The notes below the pieces were generated by a model, which saw only the letters and a program-made list of their open reading frames with translations, was not told the DNA's origin and searched no databases. Of a stretch of DNA of 6,262 nt, positions 1-4,987 are shown piece after piece (the first letter of the stretch is position 1; each line of letters opens with the position of its first letter). The stretch is taken from positions 1 through 6,262 of the forward strand of contig NZ_CAMLDX010000141.1 in NCBI RefSeq assembly GCF_946478885.1, written 5' to 3'. The position numbers were made by a program, and so were the translations under genes. Source of the DNA: an uncultured Bacillus sp. (GTDB lineage: Bacteria; Bacillota; Bacilli; Bacillales_B; DSM-18226).

Positions 1-53
1 AAGCTTTTATTTCTCGTTTTTCTTCAAAACCTTGTAAAACCGCATAAATAAAG

Positions 54-92
54 AAAAAGTTGACAAGTTCTCTTATCGAAAACTTGTCAACT
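54..92 (-). terminator. Intrinsic terminator, minus strand
   Basis: A perfect 12-bp inverted repeat (58-69 AGTTGACAAGTT with 81-92) encloses an 11-nt loop. Read on the minus strand, the stem is followed at once by TTTTTCTTTATTT, the usual U-rich tract. The plus-strand side has no T run, so the terminator works leftward. It is the first convincing stop for transcripts from the SnoaL-like gene ending at 205. The overlapping hairpins at 150-190 lie between the two. Confidence 0.65.
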
Positions 93-149
93 AATCTTGT
101 ATTGTGCTCGGGAGTATGGATATCCTCTTATTTTTTTGATGAATTCGAA

Positions 150-190
150 CTATAATCCTATTCATTGGATTATAGCATCTTCGTGCTATA
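150..190 (-). other. Two overlapping, mutually exclusive hairpins
   Basis: CTATAATCC (150-158) pairs perfectly with GGATTATAG (167-175) across an 8-nt loop. TATAGCA (171-177) pairs perfectly with TGCTATA (184-190) across a 6-nt loop. The two stems share bases 171-175 and so cannot form together. They lie in the 3' untranslated region of the minus-strand SnoaL-like gene, 15 to 55 nt after its stop codon. Neither has a proper U tract on the minus strand. They may stabilise the 3' end or act as alternative RNA folds; a function is only inferred. Confidence 0.4.
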
Positions 191-204
191 CTCATACTAT
201 GTCA

Positions 205-591
205 CTAATCAAGTAACGAAGTTCCATATGAATTGTCGATTGCACATAACCATTTTCCATCAATATTTCTATAGATATAAGTCGCTCTTCTGTCCATGCT
301 AAATTCTGATTCACTTTTATTGTCAGCTTCCAGTAGGGTTTGAGACAAAACCAAAACCGTATCGCCAGTCTCAAGCATAAGCATTTTCCCTTGTGTTGGT
401 ATTACGCTGTTTTTAAAGTACTCTGCAATTTTTATAAAGGCTTTCTTGATCGCTTCTTTTCCCTTTACCTCTAGACCGGGTTTGACAACAAGAACTGCAT
501 CTTCAGTATAAAAATCCATTAAATCATCAAATCGTTCCTCTTTTATCGCCTTGTCTGCAGCGTCTATCAAATTTTTAATGATATCGTTCAT
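205..591 (-). CDS. SnoaL-like / NTF2-fold protein (DUF4440/YybH type)
   Basis: The gene encodes 128 residues, the usual length of small NTF2-fold proteins (SnoaL, DUF4440, ketosteroid-isomerase-like). These are soluble proteins with a cone-shaped barrel that bind or isomerise small ligands; most genomic members have no known substrate. Seen here: an N-terminal helix, then the family hallmark around residues 20-36 ([16 protein letters not shown]), the G44-KEAI segment opening the next helix, beta strands at about 66-86 and 101-108, and the terminal strand with W114 and D119-N120. The B. subtilis protein YybH is the kind of relative I would expect. The start is supported by GAGGAG 11 nt upstream of the ATG. 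It is a single-gene unit: the tRNA terminator (656-697) isolates it upstream, and no clear -35/-10 pair was found in the remaining 60 bases. The enzymatic role is unknown. Confidence 0.85.
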   Translation of the reverse strand: MNDIIKNLIDAADKAIKEERFDDLMDFYTEDAVLVVKPGLEVKGKEAIKKAFIKIAEYFKNSVIPTQGKMLMLETGDTVLVLSQTLLEADNKSESEFSMDRRATYIYRNIDGKWLCAIDNSYGTSLLD

Positions 592-655
592 TAGTTTTCA
601 AGCTCCTCACTCATCATACAAATAATTTTTGCCAAAGTTTGTTATAATTAAAGCA

Positions 656-697
656 AAAAATCCATGTATGAGTTCAAATCCTCATACATGGATTTTT
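656..697. terminator. Long hairpin terminator behind tRNA-Leu
   Basis: A perfect 17-bp inverted repeat (656-672 with 681-697) has an 8-nt loop and A5/T5 ends, so it can terminate in both directions. On the minus strand it begins 4 nt after the tRNA 3' end and is followed by a T-rich tail, as expected for a primary tRNA transcript. It also separates the tRNA from the SnoaL-like gene downstream. Confidence 0.85.
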
Positions 698-701
698 GTG
701 A

Positions 702-785
702 TGCGGGTGAAGGGACTTGAACCCATACGGTGTTGCCACCACTAGAACCTGAATCTAGCGCGTCTGCCGATTCCGCCACACCCGC
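702..785 (-). tRNA. tRNA-Leu, anticodon CAG
   Basis: On the minus strand the 84-nt gene folds as a class II tRNA. The acceptor stem is GCGGGTG (785-779) with CACCCGC (709-703) and discriminator A. The anticodon stem-loop is CTAGA-TTCAGGT-TCTAG, giving anticodon CAG, which reads CUG leucine codons. The long variable arm is GGTG-GCAA-CACC and the T loop is TTCAAGT. The bases after the discriminator are TCA, so CCA is not encoded and must be added by the CCA-adding enzyme. The T stem, ATGGG with CCCTT, has one T-T mismatch. The gene stands alone with its own promoter and terminator. No integrase or duplicated 3' end is visible, so there is no sign of use as an attachment site. Confidence 0.95.
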
Positions 786-837
786 ATATCTTGTCGGCTT
801 TCCAATTATAGAAAATAGCTTACACGCTACAGGCAAT

Positions 838-866
838 ATTATAGCTGTAATTTTCACAGAAGTCAA
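838..866 (-). promoter_or_regulatory. Sigma-A promoter of tRNA-Leu
   Basis: On the minus strand TTGACT (866-861) and TATAAT (843-838) are separated by exactly 17 bases, close to a perfect housekeeping promoter. The predicted start lies near 831, giving a leader of about 46 nt before the mature tRNA 5' end at 785, to be removed by RNase P. Such strength is expected for a stable RNA gene. Confidence 0.88.
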
Positions 867-915
867 CTTCTTTGCTGAATTTTTATTTAGATGCTCACAT
901 CTATGGCTTAAGAGG

Positions 916-946
916 AAAACGGACAGCTATCAAAACTGTCCGTTTT
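916..946 (-). terminator. Terminator of the SLH amidase gene
   Basis: A perfect 11-bp stem (AAAACGGACAG at 916-926 with 936-946) has a 9-nt loop. It sits only two bases beyond the amidase stop codon (949-951). On the minus strand the stem ends in GTTTT, supplying a U tract; the plus-strand reading also ends in TTTT. It mainly serves the amidase gene and shields the tRNA promoter region from read-through. Confidence 0.8.
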
Positions 947-948
947 GG

Positions 949-2355
949 TTAATATAACTTTGCCACATCAAAGCTCTTTTGCTTGTAATAATCGAGAATT
1001 CCCCAATAAATTGCCTGTGCCGCCGACTGTCTCCATGTTGCTGATTTAAGCTTTGTATTATCAGATGCATTATCAATAAAACCTAATTCTACTAAAGTAG
1101 CTGGCATATTATTTTCCCGCAGTACATGAAGATCTCCATTTTTGACACCACGATTATTTGTTGCTCCTATTTGTAGCATACGTTGTTGGATAGCCGTAGC
1201 TAGCATTTTACTATCTGTACTATATGGATTTACAGAGGCACTGTAAAAATACGTTTCTATTCCGCTTGCACTTCCGTTAAATGCATTAGAATGAATACTG
1301 ATAAATGCATTACCATTTGCATTTTTTGCGATTTTAACACGTTCAGACAAAGTTGGATATGTATCCCCTTCTCTTGTCATTTTCACTTTAAAGGGTGTTT
1401 TCACCAATAATGCCTTTAGTTTTAAGGCTGTGTCAAGATTTACATTTTTCTCAAGCAAACCGAAACCATTTGCCCCATTGTCACTTCCACCATGACCTGC
1501 GTCAATCACGAGAACCTGAGAGCTTACGGGCTTTAAGTTTTCATTTCCATTCGGACTGCTCGAATTCTGATCGGAAATACTTTTAACATACTCACCACTT
1601 ACAAATCCTTCCAGAGATGAATTTTTCACATAAATCCATCCGCCTACCCTGTATACTTCTCCTATCGTAGCACCTTTTACAAGAGCACCTTTTATGCTGT
1701 ATTTTGTTGAAGGACCTGCACGAACATTAAGGCCCCCATCAGCTGTTACACTCAGATATCCCGAAACCGATACTTCTGGAACAAAACGGAGCTTATAATT
1801 GATTGCTCTGGCTAAAAAAACAGCATAATCTGCACGTGTGATAGACTGATTAACGGCAAAATCTCCATTTGAAAGTCCTTGGGCGATACCTCTCCCTATC
1901 AACTGGGATGCAGCTCCAGCCATTGTCAGCCTGCTCCCATATCCGAAGGCTCTACTGATGAATAAGGCCATTTCACCTCGTGATACTAATTTATCAGGCT
2001 GAAAGGTACCATTAGCATAACCAGCAATGATTCCCTTTTGTACAGCTGATTCAATGTAGCCGGAGGCAAATGAAGCATTGCTAACATCCTTAAAAGAAGT
2101 TTTTGTTTTGCTGCCATTTAAGCCAAGCGCCCGGCCAAGCATCGCAGCTGCCTCCGCTCTCGTTACATTTCTTGCCGGATCATAGTAGCCATTATTACCG
2201 GACACAATATTTCCTTGAGCCAGGTACATGATTTCATCATATGCCCTGTACGAAGAACTAACATCAGAAAATATTTGAGCAGCTTGGGAAGGTACAGCAG
2301 GGAAGGATAGCAGGGAGAAAAGCAATACAAAACATACCAATATTCGTGTATTCAT
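949..2355 (-). CDS. SLH-anchored N-acetylmuramoyl-L-alanine amidase (autolysin)
   Basis: This 468-residue secreted hydrolase cleaves the amide bond between N-acetylmuramic acid and L-alanine in peptidoglycan. Visible layout: signal peptide 1-25 (positive N end, hydrophobic core, SQA-type cleavage site); SLH repeats at about 27-80 and 87-139 with ITRAE-like signatures VTRAEA and VSRGEMA; a degenerate third SLH at about 143-190 ending ITRADYA; an SH3b domain at about 198-261 with LNVRAGPS; a short Ser/Asn-rich linker; and the Amidase_3 catalytic domain at about 280-456. Zinc ligands are H288 (DAGHGG), E302 (LEKNVN) and H355 (SIHSNAF), and the catalytic Glu is E423 (VELGFID), so all key residues are present. 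SLH domains normally bind pyruvylated secondary wall polymer. The start at 2355 follows GGGGG 11 nt upstream and heads the signal peptide. An in-frame ATG at 2412 lies upstream of the promoter -10 and is rejected. The gene is probably sigma-D controlled. Confidence 0.95.
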   Translation of the reverse strand: MNTRILVCFVLLFSLLSFPAVPSQAAQIFSDVSSSYRAYDEIMYLAQGNIVSGNNGYYDPARNVTRAEAAAMLGRALGLNGSKTKTSFKDVSNASFASGYIESAVQKGIIAGYANGTFQPDKLVSRGEMALFISRAFGYGSRLTMAGAASQLIGRGIAQGLSNGDFAVNQSITRADYAVFLARAINYKLRFVPEVSVSGYLSVTADGGLNVRAGPSTKYSIKGALVKGATIGEVYRVGGWIYVKNSSLEGFVSGEYVKSISDQNSSSPNGNENLKPVSSQVLVIDAGHGGSDNGANGFGLLEKNVNLDTALKLKALLVKTPFKVKMTREGDTYPTLSERVKIAKNANGNAFISIHSNAFNGSASGIETYFYSASVNPYSTDSKMLATAIQQRMLQIGATNNRGVKNGDLHVLRENNMPATLVELGFIDNASDNTKLKSATWRQSAAQAIYWGILDYYKQKSFDVAKLY

Positions 2356-2397
2356 AGAAATTTCATCCCCCACTTTTCTTTGTTCACACATACTTTT

Positions 2398-2424
2398 ATA
2401 TCGGTAAATCAACTAGTTATTTTA
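2398..2424 (-). promoter_or_regulatory. Sigma-D-like promoter of the amidase gene
   Basis: On the minus strand TAAA (2424-2421), 15 bases, then ACCGATAT (2405-2398) match the Bacillus sigma-D consensus TAAA-N15-GCCGATAT at all but one base. The predicted start is near 2391, giving a 5' leader of about 36 nt to the ATG at 2355. Sigma-D drives flagellar and autolysin genes in B. subtilis, including the lytC amidase operon, so the location before an amidase is coherent. A TTGACA further upstream on the same strand has no well-spaced -10. Confidence 0.72.
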
Positions 2425-2523
2425 ATTAAATTACACGACTTCCTGTAGAAATCTGTGTCAATTTTATAAGGGATATACAGTCTATTATTGCAGAAACATC
2501 TACTGTTTTTCTGTTATAGTACA

Positions 2524-2552
2524 TTTACATATATTATAAATTGTATTATAAT
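2524..2552 (+). promoter_or_regulatory. Sigma-A promoter reading into the 2556-2802 gap
   Basis: TTTACA (2524-2529), 17 bases, then TATAAT (2547-2552) make a near-consensus housekeeping promoter on the plus strand, with a predicted start at about 2558-2560. No protein gene follows before the hairpin repeat at 2678-2802, so it would make a short RNA of roughly 80 to 245 nt. The surrounding sequence is very AT-rich, which raises the risk of a chance match. Confidence 0.5.
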
Positions 2553-2555
2553 AAT

Positions 2556-2628
2556 GACAGGCTGGATAGCAAGCGTGGCTATCAACGTATTTAGCGCAGG
2601 AGGGGCTAAATACATTTCTCACCTTGTC
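2556..2628. ncRNA. Candidate structured RNA with SD or anti-SD loop
   Basis: Three nested pairings occur in 73 bases. An outer helix pairs GACAGG (2556-2561) with CCTTGTC (2622-2628), with one bulge. GATAGC (2565-2570) pairs with GCTATC (2578-2583) across a 7-nt loop. GTATTTAGC (2587-2595) pairs perfectly with GCTAAATAC (2605-2613) across the 9-nt loop GCAGGAGGG. The result is a compact three-way junction. As plus-strand RNA the large loop shows a Shine-Dalgarno sequence with no suitable start codon after it. As minus-strand RNA it shows CCUCCU, like the 3' end of 16S rRNA. Promoter-like sequences exist for both strands. I do not recognise it as a known family; Bacillaceae-1 RNA has pyrimidine-rich loops but I could not match its pattern. 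The strand and function are open. Confidence 0.4.
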
Positions 2629-2633
2629 AAAAA

Positions 2634-2663
2634 ATAATAAGCCTTAGGGTTTTAACATAACAA
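2634..2663 (-). promoter_or_regulatory. Possible sigma-A promoter, minus strand
   Basis: On the minus strand TTGTTA (2663-2658) is followed after 18 bases by TATTAT (2639-2634). This scores lower than the plus-strand promoter at 2524-2552. However, its predicted start (about 2627-2628) coincides with the first base of the outer helix of the structured element, which favours minus-strand transcription of that element. Confidence 0.3.
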
Positions 2664-2677
2664 TTTAATAATATGTG

Positions 2678-2802
2678 AAAAGGAGCTGTCCCAAAAGCAA
2701 AGGTGTCAGGTACCACAATAACATCTAGTATCTTTGCATAAATCTGCATTGGATCTAGATAAATTGTAGATGCCGGACACCTTATGGGACAGCCCTTTTT
2801 TT
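2678..2802. repeat. Nested palindromic repeat acting as bidirectional terminator
   Basis: The 125-bp element folds into one long hairpin with several concentric arms. AAAAGG-A-GCTGTCCCA (2678-2693) pairs with TGGGACAGC-CCTTTT (2785-2799) with a single bulged A. AAGGTGTC (2700-2707) pairs with GACACCTT (2776-2783). CATCTA (2722-2727) pairs with TAGATG (2767-2772). The plus strand ends in seven Ts and the minus strand in CCTTTT, so either direction can terminate. GGTGTCAGG-type palindromes and GCTGTCCCA hairpins are, from memory, frequent in intergenic regions of many Bacillus-like genomes, so this is probably a dispersed non-coding element, possibly MITE-like. No transposase and no clear target duplication is seen. 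It closes transcripts from the plus promoter at 2524-2552 and from the minus-strand DinB-like gene. Confidence 0.65.
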
Positions 2803-2920
2803 AGGACGTATATACCTTTTAAGCTGCGAGTTAAGAAAATTTACATGAACCTGATGTTAACCTTACGAAAAACTTCAGTCAAATGAAACATAAAAAGATC
2901 TTATGCTACCCTTTGCTTGA

Positions 2921-3430
2921 TTAATTGCGGATACCTATCGAGCGTTTGATCTCTCTTATTTGTTCAATATGGCGCTGTTCATGTAAATATAGCATTTCAA
3001 TCCATTGCAGCAGGCTTAAATCACCAAAAACAGAGTGACGATATGATTTTTTCTCTAGTATAGACTTGTCCTCTATTGAGGATAAACAAACAAGCAATTC
3101 TTTTCTTGAGTTCTGAAGCCATTTCATGACCTGTTGAACCTCAAACGGTCCTTCTCCAGGTTCAACAATTTCCGGAGCTTGTATTTTGTTTGATAGCTCC
3201 AAAATAAAGTGAATATTTTTCCGTTCTATCTTTGTTCCATGATTTTGAGATCCCATGATAATGGCCTGTAATGATGCCTTCTCTACTAACGCTAAATGAT
3301 GGCATACTTGTGCAATACTCCATTGTTCTGGAGAAGGCCGTCTATTAAAAGTATCAAAGCCTAATACAATCATCTCTTTTATAAGTCTATTTCTTGTTTC
3401 AGTTAATTGGTCCATTTCTACATCATTCAT
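2921..3430 (-). CDS. DinB-superfamily (DinB_2) metal-binding protein
   Basis: The gene encodes 169 residues, typical of the DinB/YfiT four-helix-bundle family. Members use a three-histidine metal site; some are thiol-dependent S-transferases (bacillithiol in Bacillus) and most have no assigned substrate. Seen here: helix 1 with an N-terminal run of Glu/Arg, the signature PSPEQWSIAQVCHHLALVE (32-50) carrying H44/H45, and the C-terminal helix LYLHEQRHIEQI with H150 and H154, giving the expected His triad. Cysteines are few. The start is well supported by AAGGAGA 7 nt before the ATG. It is a single-gene unit reading toward the palindromic repeat at 2678-2802. A 10-bp inverted repeat lies just upstream (3450-3489). 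It is a cytosolic protein, perhaps linked to stress or detoxification by family analogy only. Confidence 0.87.
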   Translation of the reverse strand: MNDVEMDQLTETRNRLIKEMIVLGFDTFNRRPSPEQWSIAQVCHHLALVEKASLQAIIMGSQNHGTKIERKNIHFILELSNKIQAPEIVEPGEGPFEVQQVMKWLQNSRKELLVCLSSIEDKSILEKKSYRHSVFGDLSLLQWIEMLYLHEQRHIEQIREIKRSIGIRN

Positions 3431-3449
3431 GACAAGTCTCCTTCCGCGT

Positions 3450-3489
3450 TAAATGAATACGCTAACCTCTATTCTTATATATTCATTTA
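3450..3489. repeat. Perfect 10-bp inverted repeat upstream of the DinB-like gene
   Basis: TAAATGAATA (3450-3459) and TATTCATTTA (3480-3489) are perfect reverse complements with 20 bases between them, about three helical turns centre to centre. The repeat lies 19 bases upstream of the DinB-like start codon, where a 5' leader or promoter should be. It may be a two-site operator or a leader stem-loop. No convincing -35/-10 pair for the gene was found around it. The rest of the gap to the kinase gene (3490-3694) is AT-rich, with one micro-ORF and no clear kinase promoter. Confidence 0.45.
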
Positions 3490-3694
3490 GGAGGATTTTA
3501 TTCATTGTCAGTTTATAAATTATTCATCTCTTTATTCTTTTACTTTCATGCCGCACCTTAAAATAAAGGCTTTTTTATTATTAGTCGTCCCCGTTCAACA
3601 ATATTACTTGACTAAAATGAGTTTTTTAGAGGATGCTAACTTTTGAATATTATAGTATTATTTTTTTATTACAATAATTTTATTGAGGTTTACT

Positions 3695-4936
3695 ATGAAA
3701 AAAACTGGAAGAATTACATTTTTAAGTATTGCAATCGCATATGAAATCATTCAATTTCTATTTTTAGGGGATTTTTCTCCTGTTAACATGATAATAGATT
3801 TTATCATTACTGTTATCGTATCTGGGATTATCGGCTACCAATACGACAAAGTTAGATTTTACATGGCGAGAATGAATGAAAGTGAAAAATATTATAATCA
3901 ATTGATCGAATCAATGCCGGATGGGATTGTGATCCACTATCAGGATCAAATTATATATGTCAATGAAACCGGAAAACTCATGTTAGGGGCCAATGATAAA
4001 AAAGAGATTTTAGGGATGTCGATCTACGATCTTATCAATTTTAATTATAAAGATGTAGCAAAAAAACGTATGAACTTGCTCCGTCAAGAAAATAAATCTA
4101 CCTATAATGTAGAACAAAAATTAATTCGTCTCGACAAAAAAACAATCTATATCGAAATCTCAAGCTGTCCAATCATTTATGAAAGAAAAGAAGCCATTCT
4201 TTCGGTATTCAAAGATATTACAGATAAAAAGGCGGCAACAGAAGGGCTCCTGCAAAAATCTGAAAAACTGGCTCTTGTAGGGCAAATGGCAGCAGGCATA
4301 GCTCACGAAGTTAGGAATCCGCTTACATCAATCAAAGGATTTATTCAATTGTTTAAATCCAAATATCAAAATGATGAAGAATACTTCGATCTTGTCCTAT
4401 CAGAGCTAGAACGAATTAATCTGATTATCGGCGAATTCCTTGTATTGGCAAAACCAACAGCTATTAAATATAAAGAAAAAGATGTTAATAAATTATTAAA
4501 GGACGTTGTCACCTTAATTAATGCACAAGCGACTATGAGTAGCATTCAAATATTTGTCGAATCTAAAGAGAACATCCCGCCGATTGTGTGTGAAGAAAAT
4601 CAGTTAAAACAGGTATTTATTAATATATTAAAAAATTCGATTGAAGCTATGCCCAAAGGCGGCAGGATTGATGTGAAAGTAGCAATGAAGGAAAATGAAC
4701 GAGTATCCATCCGTTTTATCGATCAAGGCATTGGCATTCCGGAAGACCGAATCCCTACATTAGGAGAGCCTTTTTATACGACAAAGGAAAAAGGCACCGG
4801 GCTTGGATTAATGACAAGCTATACCATTATTGACCGGCATGACGGCAAACTAAATATCACAAGTAAGGTAAATGAAGGAACAACAGTGGAAGTCATTTTA
4901 CCTGCTTATCCCCAATCCCAGCCTATTCACCTATGA
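3695..4936 (+). CDS. KinC-like membrane sensor histidine kinase, orphan
   Basis: This 413-residue sensor kinase autophosphorylates on histidine; relatives such as KinC feed phosphate into the Spo0F-Spo0B-Spo0A sporulation relay. Seen here: two N-terminal membrane helices (about 6-24 and 32-49) joined by only a few external residues; a PAS domain at about 62-178 (ESMPDGIVIHYQDQIIYVN); the HisKA H-box AGIAHEVRNPLTSIKGF with phosphoacceptor H204; then HATPase_c with N-box N314 (NILKNSIEAM), G1 DQGIGI from D343, F-box GEPFYTTK and G2 GTGLGL from G367. All catalytic boxes are intact. The near absence of an external loop suggests sensing within the membrane or by the PAS domain. KinC in B. subtilis has the same layout and similar length. 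GAGG stands 6 nt before the ATG at 3695; a TTG at 3683 in the same frame lacks a ribosome site. No response regulator is adjacent, as is usual for phosphorelay kinases. Confidence 0.92.
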   Translation: MKKTGRITFLSIAIAYEIIQFLFLGDFSPVNMIIDFIITVIVSGIIGYQYDKVRFYMARMNESEKYYNQLIESMPDGIVIHYQDQIIYVNETGKLMLGANDKKEILGMSIYDLINFNYKDVAKKRMNLLRQENKSTYNVEQKLIRLDKKTIYIEISSCPIIYERKEAILSVFKDITDKKAATEGLLQKSEKLALVGQMAAGIAHEVRNPLTSIKGFIQLFKSKYQNDEEYFDLVLSELERINLIIGEFLVLAKPTAIKYKEKDVNKLLKDVVTLINAQATMSSIQIFVESKENIPPIVCEENQLKQVFINILKNSIEAMPKGGRIDVKVAMKENERVSIRFIDQGIGIPEDRIPTLGEPFYTTKEKGTGLGLMTSYTIIDRHDGKLNITSKVNEGTTVEVILPAYPQSQPIHL

Positions 4937-4953
4937 CAACCTGAAACAAGCCT

Positions 4954-4986
4954 AAAAGGGAAACAGATAGATGGTTTCCTTTTTTT
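4954..4986. terminator. Bidirectional terminator between kinase and permease
   Basis: GGAAAC (4959-4964) pairs with GTTTCC (4974-4979) across a 9-nt loop. The stem extends outward through a G-T pair and four A-T pairs (4954-4958 with 4980-4984). The plus strand ends in seven Ts, ideal for the kinase gene that stops at 4936. On the minus strand the stem ends in CCCTTTT immediately after the permease stop codon (4988-4990). The two convergent genes therefore share one terminator. Confidence 0.85.
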
Positions 4987-4987
4987 G

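Noticed and set aside
1..51. Possible tail of a plus-strand gene entering from the left
   Set aside because: A frame is open from base 1 to a TAA at 49-51, but 16 codons with no recognisable content are not evidence, and the next hairpin has its T run on the other strand.
192..374. Minus-strand open frame of 60 codons
   Set aside because: Overlaps the SnoaL-like gene in another frame and lacks a ribosome site.
702..785. tRNA gene as an integration site
   Set aside because: No integrase, no duplicated tRNA 3' end and no foreign-looking genes are present in the window.
648..866. Minus-strand open frame of 72 codons
   Set aside because: Its interior is the translated tRNA-Leu gene and its end lies in the tRNA terminator.
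730..957. Plus-strand open frame of 75 codons
   Set aside because: Runs across the tRNA-Leu gene, its promoter and the amidase terminator, so it cannot be a real gene.
1395..1586. Plus-strand open frame of 63 codons
   Set aside because: Antisense to the catalytic domain of the amidase; a shadow of that coding sequence.
2356..2412. Upstream extension of the amidase start
   Set aside because: The extra 19 residues precede a classic signal peptide, have no ribosome site, and overlap the sigma-D-like promoter.
3683..3694. TTG start for the kinase
   Set aside because: It overlaps the GAGG ribosome site used by the ATG at 3695 and has none of its own.
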